Source of the DNA: Tannerella sp.
GTDB taxonomy: Bacteria; Bacteroidota; Bacteroidia; Bacteroidales; Tannerellaceae
Assembly (NCBI GenBank): GCA_031262895.1
Contig: JAISGW010000137.1
Location: 1 to 7,436 of the forward strand
Direction of reading: 5' to 3'
DNA length: 7,436 nt
Part shown: positions 1-6,459 of the stretch, one piece after another
Numbering within the stretch: position 1 is the stretch's first letter
How the letters are laid out: every line of letters starts with the position of its first letter
The notes under the pieces: model-generated
Told to the model about the DNA's origin: nothing
Seen by the model: only the letters and a program-made list of their open reading frames with translations
The model's database searches: none
Translations under genes and position numbers: made by a program

Positions 1-1
1 C

Positions 2-2521
2 GAACTCCTGCAGGGCAAGGTGGCCGGCCTGACCATCACCACCGGCTCCGGCGACGTGACCCGCGGCGCGCAGATACGCCTGCGCGGCACTTCGACACTG
101 ATGAACGACCAGGGACCGATGATTGTCATCGACGGCATACCGGGTGGCGACCTCTCGACTGTGGCTCCCACCGACATTGAGTCGATTTCCGTCTTGAAGG
201 ACGCCTCATCGGCGGCCATTTACGGTTCCCGTGCCGCCGGCGGCGTGATATTGATTACCACCAAGCACGGCTCGGGTTCGAAGACCATGGTCAACTACAA
301 CGGCTACATCACGGCCGAAACCGTGGCCAACAAACCCGACCTCCTTAATGCCGCCGAGTGGCGCGCGGCCAACAAGGAATTGGGCAACGACATCTCGGCT
401 TACGACGATTATAACTCCGACACCGATTGGTTCGGCGAAATGTTGCGCACCGGCTTCTCCCAGAACCATTCCATTTCCATTTCCGGGGGCAGTTCTAAAA
501 GCAATTACCGCGCTTCCTATAATTATCTCGACCGCGAAGGCATCGCCAAGGACAACTGGATGCACCGCCACAATTTCCGCTTCCAGATTTCGCAGCGCGC
601 CATTAACGACCGCCTGCGCATCAGCCTGACCGCTTCGGGAACGCTTTCCGACATGCGCATGCCTTTTGCCGACGACTTCATCCTTGCCTACAATGACCTG
701 CCGGTTTACCCGGTAAAAAATCCCGACGGTAGCTGGTACACCGGCATGTACGGCAATTACGACCAAGGCAACCCGATTATGAACCAAAAGCTCAATTATA
801 AGCTGGCCAAACGCAATCGCTTCTATGGCGCCGGCAACATCGAGTTCGACATCATCGACGGGCTTAACGTCAAGGCCTACCTTTATAAGAGTCGTTATTC
901 TTATGATTACTCCGAATGGCACGACCCGATGACTTCGCGCGACAATCAGGTAGGCTATGCCCAGCGCAATGCCGCATCTACCGACAGGGAAGTCATGGAA
1001 TGGACGGCCAATTACGACATGACCTTCAACGACAAGCACAAGGTGGAAGCCGTGGCCGGCTATTCCTGGGAGGACGACCAGTACCAGAATCAGGTCTCCG
1101 TAGCCCATAACTTCTCCATCAGCTCCTTGGGTGCCAATTCCATGCAGGTGGGCAACCTTTTGAAGGTGGGCGAAATCACTTCCTCGAAGAACGACTACAA
1201 GCTCATCTCCTTTTATGCCCGTGCCCATTACAGCTACGCCGACCGTTATATGGTCACCGCCACCGTACGTCGCGACGGCAGCTCGAAATTCGGCGCCAAC
1301 CACAAATGGGGCACTTTCCCTTCTATATCGGCTGCCTGGGGCATCACGCAGGAAAGCTTCATGAAGGATGTCAAATGGGTGAACGACCTCAAACTGCGTG
1401 TCGGCTATGGTATCACGGGTAATCAGGACGGCCTGCAACCCTACAAGACCCTCGAGTTGTATCAACCTTACGGCACTTATTATGACAACGGTAGCCAGTC
1501 GGTCGCTTTCCGCATCGCCCAGAATGCCAATCCCGACTTGAAATGGGAACAGACCGGCATGTTGAACATCGGCCTTGACTTCTCCTTGTTCAACAGCCGC
1601 TTCGGAGGAACTCTTGAATGGTACAACAAGAAAACTACCGACATGATTTACCGTTATCAGGTGCCTACGCCGACTTACGTTTACGACCGTATTTATGCCA
1701 ATGTGGGCGACATGTCGAACAAGGGCGTCGAACTGATGCTCAACTACGAGGTCTTCCGCACCAAGGCCTTCAACTGGACGACTACGGTCAATCTCGCGCA
1801 CAACGACAATAAAATCACCAAGCTGTCGAATGCCCTTTACAAGACCGACCGCATCTATGTGGGCGATCCCTGGATACGCGGTGCTTCGGGCGTCACTTCG
1901 CACGTGGTGGAAGAGGGCTATCCCGTCGGCGAGTTCTATATGCTCAAGTGCGACGGCATAGACAAGGACGGCAAGTTCATTATGGAGGATATCAATCATG
2001 ACGGGCAAATCACCGACGACGACCGTACCTACTGCGGTTCGGCGCAGCCCAAGCTCACCTTCGGATGGAACAACACCTTCAATTGGAAGAATTGGGATGC
2101 CAGCTTCTTTATCCGCGGTACCGTGGGTAATAAGGTGCTCGACAACCCGCTGGCGGCTTACGGCAACAACACTTATATCAACGGCAACAACGTCATTCAG
2201 AACAAGTACCTGCTCAAGCTGCACGAGGCTTCGCGCGTTTGCTCCTTCTACCTGGAAGACGCTTCTTTCGCCCGCTTGGATAACATGTCCATAGGCTATA
2301 CCTTCAATACCAAAAAGATTTCTTGGCTGACCAAGGCCCGCATTTATGTGGCCGCCCAGAACCTCTTCGTCATCACCGGCTACGACGGCCTCGACCCCGA
2401 AGTGGAAATCTTTCGTGGCAGCGCCACTGACGACGACGCCGGCCTTTCTCCCGGTATCGAACCCCGCAACTATTTCCCCAAGGCGCGTTCTTTCACCTTT
2501 GGCGTCAATCTCTCCTTTTAA
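2..2521 (+). CDS. SusC/RagA-family TonB-linked outer-membrane transporter, 5'-truncated by window edge
   Basis: This is an outer-membrane active transporter that takes up oligosaccharides or peptides using energy from TonB-ExbBD, with a SusD lipoprotein as its lid. The reading frame is open from base 2, where the product begins ELLQGKVAGL, so the gene starts before the window; 839 residues are visible. Family members are usually about 1000 residues, so the signal peptide, the carboxypeptidase-regulatory-like N-terminal domain, the TonB box and the start of the plug are missing. The plug shows IRLRGTSTL (visible residues 25-33) and the SusC/RagA signature at 58-88, including SVLKDASSAAIYGSRAAGG. 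The remainder is beta-barrel, rich in aromatic alternating strands, and ends in NLSF with the terminal Phe typical of barrel proteins. Residues 663-674, DINHDGQITDDD, resemble a calcium-binding EF-hand loop. The susD partner follows after an unusually long spacer. The substrate is unknown. Confidence 0.96.
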   Translation, partial: ELLQGKVAGLTITTGSGDVTRGAQIRLRGTSTLMNDQGPMIVIDGIPGGDLSTVAPTDIESISVLKDASSAAIYGSRAAGGVILITTKHGSGSKTMVNYNGYITAETVANKPDLLNAAEWRAANKELGNDISAYDDYNSDTDWFGEMLRTGFSQNHSISISGGSSKSNYRASYNYLDREGIAKDNWMHRHNFRFQISQRAINDRLRISLTASGTLSDMRMPFADDFILAYNDLPVYPVKNPDGSWYTGMYGNYDQGNPIMNQKLNYKLAKRNRFYGAGNIEFDIIDGLNVKAYLYKSRYSYDYSEWHDPMTSRDNQVGYAQRNAASTDREVMEWTANYDMTFNDKHKVEAVAGYSWEDDQYQNQVSVAHNFSISSLGANSMQVGNLLKVGEITSSKNDYKLISFYARAHYSYADRYMVTATVRRDGSSKFGANHKWGTFPSISAAWGITQESFMKDVKWVNDLKLRVGYGITGNQDGLQPYKTLELYQPYGTYYDNGSQSVAFRIAQNANPDLKWEQTGMLNIGLDFSLFNSRFGGTLEWYNKKTTDMIYRYQVPTPTYVYDRIYANVGDMSNKGVELMLNYEVFRTKAFNWTTTVNLAHNDNKITKLSNALYKTDRIYVGDPWIRGASGVTSHVVEEGYPVGEFYMLKCDGIDKDGKFIMEDINHDGQITDDDRTYCGSAQPKLTFGWNNTFNWKNWDASFFIRGTVGNKVLDNPLAAYGNNTYINGNNVIQNKYLLKLHEASRVCSFYLEDASFARLDNMSIGYTFNTKKISWLTKARIYVAAQNLFVITGYDGLDPEVEIFRGSATDDDAGLSPGIEPRNYFPKARSFTFGVNLSF

Positions 2522-2531
2522 GAGTTAAGAA

Positions 2532-2552
2532 TTGAAAGTTGAAAGTTGAAAG
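2532..2552 (+). repeat. Tandem heptamer TTGAAAG x3
   Basis: Three exact head-to-tail copies of TTGAAAG begin 10 bases after the susC stop codon. They open the repeat-filled spacer and resemble in length and start the TTGATAA heptamer pair at its far end. Confidence 0.9.
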
Positions 2553-2568
2553 TGAGGGCTGATAGTTA

Positions 2569-2646
2569 AGACTATAAGACTATAAGACTACAAGACTATG
2601 AGACTATTAGACCATAAGACCATAAGACTATAAGACTATAAGACTA
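2569..2646 (+). repeat. Tandem octamer array, consensus AGACTATA, about 9.75 copies
   Basis: Nine full octamers and a partial tenth run without any phase slip. Four are exact AGACTATA in the full units, two are AGACCATA, and the others end in ACA, ATG or ATT; the last unit is cut to AGACTA. Substitutions with no indels suggest an array that expanded by slippage or unequal exchange and has since drifted. The core AGACT is complementary to the AGTCT core of the next array. Confidence 0.92.
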
Positions 2647-2654
2647 ATTCCAAA

Positions 2655-2759
2655 GGTCTCAAAATCTCAAAATCTCAAAATCTAAAAGTCTCAAAATCTA
2701 AAGGTCTAAAAGTCTCAAGGTCTTAAAGTCTAAAAGGTCTAAAGGCCTCAAAATCTCAA
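2655..2759 (+). repeat. Tandem octamer array, consensus RRTCTMAA, about 13 copies
   Basis: Thirteen units in 8-base phase, for example AATCTCAA, AGTCTAAA and GGTCTAAA, with a single one-base insertion at unit 11 (2735-2743). It starts only 8 bases after the AGACTATA array and has the complementary core (AGTCT or GGTCT against AGACT or AGACC). The two arrays could therefore pair in RNA as a long imperfect hairpin with matches recurring every 8 bases. The units vary more than those of the first array, which suggests greater age. Confidence 0.9.
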
Positions 2760-2773
2760 TTGATAATTGATAA
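2760..2773 (+). repeat. Tandem heptamer TTGATAA x2 just upstream of susD
   Basis: Two exact copies of TTGATAA, followed by TTAATCAG and then the susD start codon. There is no purine-rich Shine-Dalgarno sequence. AT-rich, unstructured leaders are usual for Bacteroidota translation starts, so this segment may simply keep the start codon accessible. That role is inference. Confidence 0.75.
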
Positions 2774-2781
2774 TTAATCAG

Positions 2782-4362
2782 ATGAACAGATATAAATTTC
2801 TTGCCGTTCCGGCGGCGATAGGGCTGGCCCTTTTCCTGGGCACCGCCTGCACCGACCTTGACGAGGATGTCTACGACTCCCTGCCAGCCGATAATTTCGG
2901 CAACACCATGGTCGAAGTCAACGCCCTGATGGGCACTACCTACAATACGTTGAAGACTTACTGGTCTTCGAATTTCATGTACCTCTCGGAATGCGGCGGT
3001 TCCATGGCCGTGACGCCTACCCGCCAGGGCGGCGACTGGTATGACGGCGGGCAGTATCGCGAATTCTATGTCCATTCCTGGACTTCACAGACGAACATGA
3101 TAAAGAGTTCTTGGTCGGCCGCCTCCACGGCCATCGGTACCTGCAATGCCACCATAGAGGTCTTGCAGAATTCCACCCTGCTCAGCGATGCCGAGAAAAC
3201 CGAAGACGTGGCCTCCATGCGCGGCCTGCGCGATTTCTGGCTCTATGTCATGCTCGACAACTGGGGCAACGTGCCTTTGGTCACTTCTTACGAGGACAAG
3301 GAACTGCCCAAATGTGCCTCCCGCCAGGAAGTCTTCGATTTCCTTATTAAAGATGTAACGGAAATTGCCACGCAGGCGCCCGATGGTACCTATGCGAACT
3401 ATGGCAAGTTCACCAAAGGTTCGGCCGAATTTCTTTTGGCCAAGCTTTACCTCAATGCCGAGGCTTGGGGCGTCAAGGTGGAGGGCGGCAATGCCTACCA
3501 GAAGTGCGTTGATGCCTGCGATAAAATCATGGCTATGGGTTATGTGCTCGAACCCGACTGGAAAACCAACTTCGGCATCAGCGACCGTTCCCGCGAAGGT
3601 ATCCTGACGATTACTTTTTCTGAAAGCGACACCCAGAACCAGGACCAGCTCATGCTGCGTACGCTCCACTATCAGGATAATTATTCCGACGGAGCCAGCT
3701 ATAGCGCTTGGAACGGCATCTGCGCCCAGCCGGGCTACGTGCAACTGTTCGACACGCTGGACCCCCGTTATGCGGCGACCTTCCGCATAGGTCTCAGACG
3801 CAATAAGGCTACGGGCGACACGCTGTACACGCAATACGGCGCCCCGCTGATTTATACGGTCGACTTCTCCATCATCCCCGGCACCGAACGTGACGGGACA
3901 CCCTGGGGCGACGTCGTTCAGGAAGCCGGCGCCCGTTGCCAGAAGTGGCCGTACAGCACGACCCTGACCAGCGCGATGGGCAACCATTTCCATATCTTCC
4001 GCTATTCGGACGTCTACCTTACCAAGGCCGAAGCCCTGCTCCGCTCCGGCGGCGATGTGGCCGAAGCCACCAAGCTGGTTAATGCCATCCGCGAACGCGC
4101 CTGGGGCGACGACACGCACGATTACCAGACGGTCACGCTCAAGGAAGTGCAGCTCGAACGCAAGTTCGAATTTGCCTGGGAAGCCTGGTCGCGGCAGGAC
4201 GACATCCGTTTCGGCACCTTCGACCAGGCCGAATGGCCAGGCTCCAATTGTACCCGCATAGCCGATACCGACGGGCACCTGAAACTCTACCCCATCTCGC
4301 AAGATGCCTGGCAAACCAACCAGAACCTCGTGCAAAATCCGGGATATGCCGCATTTAATTAG
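2782..4362 (+). CDS. RagB/SusD-family nutrient-binding outer-membrane lipoprotein
   Basis: This is the surface lipoprotein that caps the SusC barrel and binds the ligand. I chose ATG at 2782, giving 526 residues; an in-frame TTG at 2767 would add five residues before a normal signal peptide and is less likely. Residues 1-22 form a lipoprotein signal with lipobox LGTAC (Cys23). The acidic stretch TDLDED follows it and fits the Bacteroidota lipoprotein export signal for surface display. Family features are RDFWLYVMLDNWGNVPLVT from residue 150, the helical repeat SAEFLLAKLYLNAEAW at 214-229, YLTKAEALLRSGG at 412-424, LERKFEFAWEAWSRQDDIRF at 458-477, and a C-terminus with NQNLVQNPGY. The length is normal for the family. 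It pairs with the upstream SusC gene despite the repeat-filled gap and is followed by a terminator. The ligand cannot be inferred. Confidence 0.96.
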   Translation: MNRYKFLAVPAAIGLALFLGTACTDLDEDVYDSLPADNFGNTMVEVNALMGTTYNTLKTYWSSNFMYLSECGGSMAVTPTRQGGDWYDGGQYREFYVHSWTSQTNMIKSSWSAASTAIGTCNATIEVLQNSTLLSDAEKTEDVASMRGLRDFWLYVMLDNWGNVPLVTSYEDKELPKCASRQEVFDFLIKDVTEIATQAPDGTYANYGKFTKGSAEFLLAKLYLNAEAWGVKVEGGNAYQKCVDACDKIMAMGYVLEPDWKTNFGISDRSREGILTITFSESDTQNQDQLMLRTLHYQDNYSDGASYSAWNGICAQPGYVQLFDTLDPRYAATFRIGLRRNKATGDTLYTQYGAPLIYTVDFSIIPGTERDGTPWGDVVQEAGARCQKWPYSTTLTSAMGNHFHIFRYSDVYLTKAEALLRSGGDVAEATKLVNAIRERAWGDDTHDYQTVTLKEVQLERKFEFAWEAWSRQDDIRFGTFDQAEWPGSNCTRIADTDGHLKLYPISQDAWQTNQNLVQNPGYAAFN

Positions 4363-4373
4363 CATACGCCGAT

Positions 4374-4413
4374 AGGAAAGGATTTGGGGCTTTGGCCCCA
4401 GCCTTTCCTTTTT
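4374..4413 (+). terminator. Intrinsic terminator after susD
   Basis: An outer stem AGGAAAGG (4374-4381) pairs with CCTTTCCT (4402-4409), and an inner stem TGGGGC (4385-4390) pairs with GCCCCA (4395-4400) around a TTTG loop. A run of five T residues ends at 4413. The stem is GC-rich, long and correctly placed 11 bases after the susD stop, so this should end the susC-susD transcript, at least in part. Confidence 0.88.
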
Positions 4414-4429
4414 GCAAAAATAACCTGTG

Positions 4430-5446
4430 ATGAAAACAAAAGTTTACTTCTGTATTTTGGCGGCGCTGTCATTAGCCGCCTGTCGGGGCGTGGATAGTGA
4501 AGAAGCCGAACGCCTCAGCCTCGTCCCGGAAAATCTTTCGGAAATAGAAACCGCTTTCCCCGGGCAATTGTTGCTCTCGCGGGATTACCTCCTTTGGACG
4601 GATCCTTTCCATGCCGATAACTATGTCCATATTGTCGGGAAGGCCTCTAAAAAGGAATTGGGCAAAATGCTGCCTGTCGGCCAAGGCCCCGACGAGATGA
4701 TGCACCCCGACGTGGCTGTCTTGCCCGGCAATTGCTTGCTGGCTTACGAAGTCGGCGGCAGCAAATGCTTCAAACTTTCCGTCGACAGCGCCCTTGCGGG
4801 AAAAAACGACATCCTCGAACGGATGGAAAACCCGCATAACATGGCCACGCGGATTGTGCCTGTCGTTGACAGCACCTACATTTACTGCGACCTTGACAAG
4901 CCTTCCCCCTTTGTTTACGCGGACGGCTTGAGGGACAGCTTACAAGCTTTCGGCTCCTTCCCCTTCAAGGGGGAAATTACGAACCGATGGGCTGTTTTCC
5001 AAGGTGCGGCCGCCTATAATCCCGCCCGCAGGACTTTTGTCTACGCCATGTTCGCTCTGCCTTATATGGCTGCTTATGTCTTAAACACGGAAGGAAAATT
5101 TGAAATATCGAAAAGCCGTTTGCCTAAGACAGGCTACCGGGTCGTGGACGGGAAGTTCAAGTACGACGGTCCGCAAGCCGGCGTGCGCGAGCTGGCGTTG
5201 ACGAAGGATTATGTCGTCACCATCGAAAGGGATCGCCTGCATGACGCCACCGACGAGAAGCGTGTCGGCCGCAACTTGAAGAAACTCCCGCATACGGTCT
5301 TTGTTTACGATTACAAACTGAAGCTTCTGAAGATTATTGATTTGGGTGTTCCCTTGATACGGCTGGCTTCCAACCTTGATAACAACGACCTTTATTTTAT
5401 CTGCGTCAATCCGGAATACGAGATAGCCAAGGTTTCGTTGAAATAA
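4430..5446 (+). CDS. 6-bladed beta-propeller lipoprotein, BF3164/TolB-like type
   Basis: This 338-residue predicted lipoprotein probably sits in the outer membrane or periplasm; its biochemical role is unknown. I chose ATG 4430 over the adjacent GTG 4427. Residues 1-17 are a lipoprotein signal with lipobox LAAC (Cys18). The chain contains repeated strand-rich segments such as LLLSRDYLLWTD, VFVYDYKLKLLKIIDLG and NDLYFICVNPEYEIAKV, as in propellers. It also has GQGPDE at 84-89, matching the GxGPxE motif that I associate with Bacteroidota 6-bladed propeller lipoproteins. The family assignment is from remembered motifs and is moderately firm. The start lies 16 bases after the susD terminator, too close for a normal independent promoter, so expression may depend on read-through. 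A part in the neighbouring uptake system is possible but unproven. Confidence 0.82.
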   Translation: MKTKVYFCILAALSLAACRGVDSEEAERLSLVPENLSEIETAFPGQLLLSRDYLLWTDPFHADNYVHIVGKASKKELGKMLPVGQGPDEMMHPDVAVLPGNCLLAYEVGGSKCFKLSVDSALAGKNDILERMENPHNMATRIVPVVDSTYIYCDLDKPSPFVYADGLRDSLQAFGSFPFKGEITNRWAVFQGAAAYNPARRTFVYAMFALPYMAAYVLNTEGKFEISKSRLPKTGYRVVDGKFKYDGPQAGVRELALTKDYVVTIERDRLHDATDEKRVGRNLKKLPHTVFVYDYKLKLLKIIDLGVPLIRLASNLDNNDLYFICVNPEYEIAKVSLK

Positions 5447-5463
5447 CCTACGGTCTCGCGACA

Positions 5464-5560
5464 GACTCGCGAATTCGCAAAAACAATGTAATGTCTTGCG
5501 GAAGAATTTCAACGTCTTGCGGCGAAAATTTAACGTCTTGACAAATTGTTCTCGCGAGTC
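5464..5560. repeat. 9-bp perfect inverted repeat GACTCGCGA / TCGCGAGTC framing the 21-nt repeats
   Basis: GACTCGCGA at 5464-5472 is the exact reverse complement of TCGCGAGTC at 5552-5560. Inside it, AACAAT (5482-5487) is complementary to ATTGTT (5545-5550), which would lengthen the pairing. The palindrome TCGCGA occurs three times nearby (5456, 5467, 5552). The arms enclose the three 21-nt direct repeats. Confidence 0.75.
5490..5552 (+). repeat. Three direct repeats at exact 21-nt spacing, core AAYGTCTTG
   Basis: AATGTCTTGCGG begins at 5490, AACGTCTTGCGG at 5511 and AACGTCTTG at 5532, so the cores are spaced exactly 21 bases apart, or two helical turns. The intervening bases are also similar in the first two units (GAAGAATTT against CGAAAATTT). 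A fourth copy lies inverted at 5569-5577 (CAAGACGTT). The spacing suits either a protein-binding array on one face of DNA or a decayed tandem duplication. Confidence 0.8.
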
Positions 5561-5585
5561 CATTTCAACAAGACGTTACTTTTTT
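5531..5585 (+). terminator. Candidate intrinsic terminator after the lipoprotein gene
   Basis: TAACGTCTTG (5531-5540) and CAAGACGTTA (5569-5578) form a perfect 10-bp stem, followed by one C and six T residues. The 28-base loop is long for a terminator and contains the palindrome CTCGCGAG, so the call is tentative. It lies about 85 bases after the lipoprotein stop codon, and no better terminator is visible there. Confidence 0.45.
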
Positions 5586-5760
5586 CCCATTGTGAGCCAG
5601 AGCTTTGCCATTTTGTCATTGGCAATTCTTCTCATTTGTCAGGTCTTGTCCGATACTTTTTGGAGGGGGCTTGTCTTTCCGGTACTTTTCATACCGCAAA
5701 AATAACAAAAAGTTACGATTGGGGAGATATGAGACTACCGCAGAACTCATAACTAATGCT

Positions 5761-5768
5761 TAAGTTTG
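5761..5768 (+). promoter_or_regulatory. Possible -7 promoter box for ribE
   Basis: TAAGTTTG matches the Bacteroidota -7 pattern TAnnTTTG and lies 27 bases before the ribE start codon, a plausible distance. No TTTG-like -33 box is present 17-20 bases upstream, so this rests on one short match. Confidence 0.3.
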
Positions 5769-5795
5769 TCCGCTAAAATTGAAAGGATAAAGATT

Positions 5796-6443
5796 ATGTT
5801 TGCAGGAATAGTAGAAGAGGCCGCCCTCGTGGTGGGCATAGTACAAGACAAGGGCAACATACACCTGACTTTGGCCTGCAGTTTCGCCGACGAGTTGAAA
5901 ATCGACCAGAGCGTGGCGCACAACGGCGTCTGCCTGACGGTGGTGCGCAAGGAGGGCGGGACTTACACGGTCACGGCCGTCCGTGAAACGCTGGAACGTT
6001 CGAACCTCGGCCTGCTGAAGCCGGGCGACCGCGTCAACTTGGAGCGCAGCATGTTGATGAACGGGCGCTTGGACGGGCACCTTGTGCAGGGGCACGTGGA
6101 CCAGACGGCCACCTGCACCGACGTGAGGGAAGCCGGGGGCAGTTGGTATTACAGCTTTGCCTATACCAGTAAGCCGGAGATGGCGCGCCAAGGCTATGTT
6201 ACGGTGGAGAAAGGCTCGGTCTGCGTGAACGGTGTGAGCCTGACGGTGTGCAACAGCAGGGTCGACGGCTTCGAGGTAGCCATCATCCCTTACACCCATG
6301 AGCATACTAATTTCGGCGACATCCGGAAGGGGACGGTCGTTAACTTGGAGTTCGACATCGTGGGGAAGTACATCAGCCGCCTGATGCAATGCGACGCCCC
6401 CGCTGCGGCGGATTTCTTCCGCGCCTCGGACAAAGTGGAATAA
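5796..6443 (+). CDS. ribE: Riboflavin synthase, alpha subunit
   Basis: Riboflavin synthase is a cytoplasmic trimer that dismutates two 6,7-dimethyl-8-ribityllumazine molecules to riboflavin and the pyrimidinedione, the last step of riboflavin synthesis. I chose ATG 5796 because it gives the classic N-terminus MFAGIVEE; an upstream in-frame TTG would add ten residues without family support. AAAGGATAAAG lies just upstream, a weak ribosome-binding candidate. The 215 residues contain the two expected lumazine-binding barrels. The first has HNGVCLTV at 42-49, with Cys46 aligning by eye to E. coli Cys48. The linker region has GHLVQGHVD at 94-102, and the second barrel has VNGVSLTV at 144-151. The length is usual. 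No other rib gene is in the window. It converges on rnpB, and no + strand terminator is visible before rnpB begins. The gene is also called ribC in some species. Confidence 0.97.
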   Translation: MFAGIVEEAALVVGIVQDKGNIHLTLACSFADELKIDQSVAHNGVCLTVVRKEGGTYTVTAVRETLERSNLGLLKPGDRVNLERSMLMNGRLDGHLVQGHVDQTATCTDVREAGGSWYYSFAYTSKPEMARQGYVTVEKGSVCVNGVSLTVCNSRVDGFEVAIIPYTHEHTNFGDIRKGTVVNLEFDIVGKYISRLMQCDAPAAADFFRASDKVE

Positions 6444-6459
6444 AAATCAAAAAGAAAAA

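Larger units (their letters stand above)
2522..2781. other. Repeat-filled intergenic spacer between susC and susD
   Basis: SusC and SusD genes usually lie a few to a few tens of bases apart; here 260 bases separate them. I see no reading frame worth calling on either strand, no clear terminator and no TAnnTTTG promoter box. Nearly all of it is simple tandem repeat, described in the separate entries: three 7-mers, about ten 8-mers of one kind, about thirteen 8-mers of a second kind, and two 7-mers ending 8 bases before the susD start. The two genes are probably still co-transcribed, because no terminator is visible, in which case the repeats lie inside the mRNA. That is inference. Confidence 0.85.
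5447..5795. other. 349-nt stretch without a convincing gene
   Basis: The first 140 bases or so carry ordered direct and inverted repeats (separate entries). The rest, about 5586-5760, is moderately AT-rich and holds only overlapping short open frames of 60-70 codons on the + strand, with no plausible starts or recognisable domains. A small hairpin CGGTA/TACCG lies at 5680-5696, and a TATGAG/CTCATA inverted repeat at 5728-5751 lies in the ribE leader. I see no FMN riboswitch core ahead of ribE. The stretch could be an untranslated regulatory region, a small RNA, or a copy of an interspersed repeat; the sequence alone does not decide. Confidence 0.6.

Noticed and set aside
206..2224. 672-codon open frame on the - strand inside the susC-like gene
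   Set aside because: It is antisense to a gene with unmistakable SusC signatures; the protein shows no family motif, and long antisense frames arise from the codon use of the real gene.
2569..2759. CRISPR array
   Set aside because: The units are 8 bases long with no unique spacers; this is a simple tandem repeat.
3085..4365. 426-codon open frame on the - strand across the susD-like gene
   Set aside because: It mirrors the real SusD frame, has no recognisable domain and has no start region outside the gene.
5491..5541. 16-codon frame MSCGRISTSCGENLTS in the 21-nt repeats
   Set aside because: The peptide repeat simply follows from the 21-nt (7-codon) DNA period; there is no ribosome-binding context or independent support.
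5697..5704. TATTTTTG on the - strand, matching a TAnnTTTG promoter box
   Set aside because: No TTTG-like -33 box lies 17-20 bases upstream and no gene follows on that strand; AT-rich DNA gives such matches by chance.
5496..5752. Overlapping 68- and 69-codon + strand frames with hydrophobic stretches
   Set aside because: Two frames overlap in different phases, neither has a credible start or known domain, and one simply reads through the repeats and candidate terminator.
5700..5795. FMN riboswitch ahead of ribE
   Set aside because: The conserved RFN-element core segments are absent; only a weak TATGAG/CTCATA inverted repeat is present.
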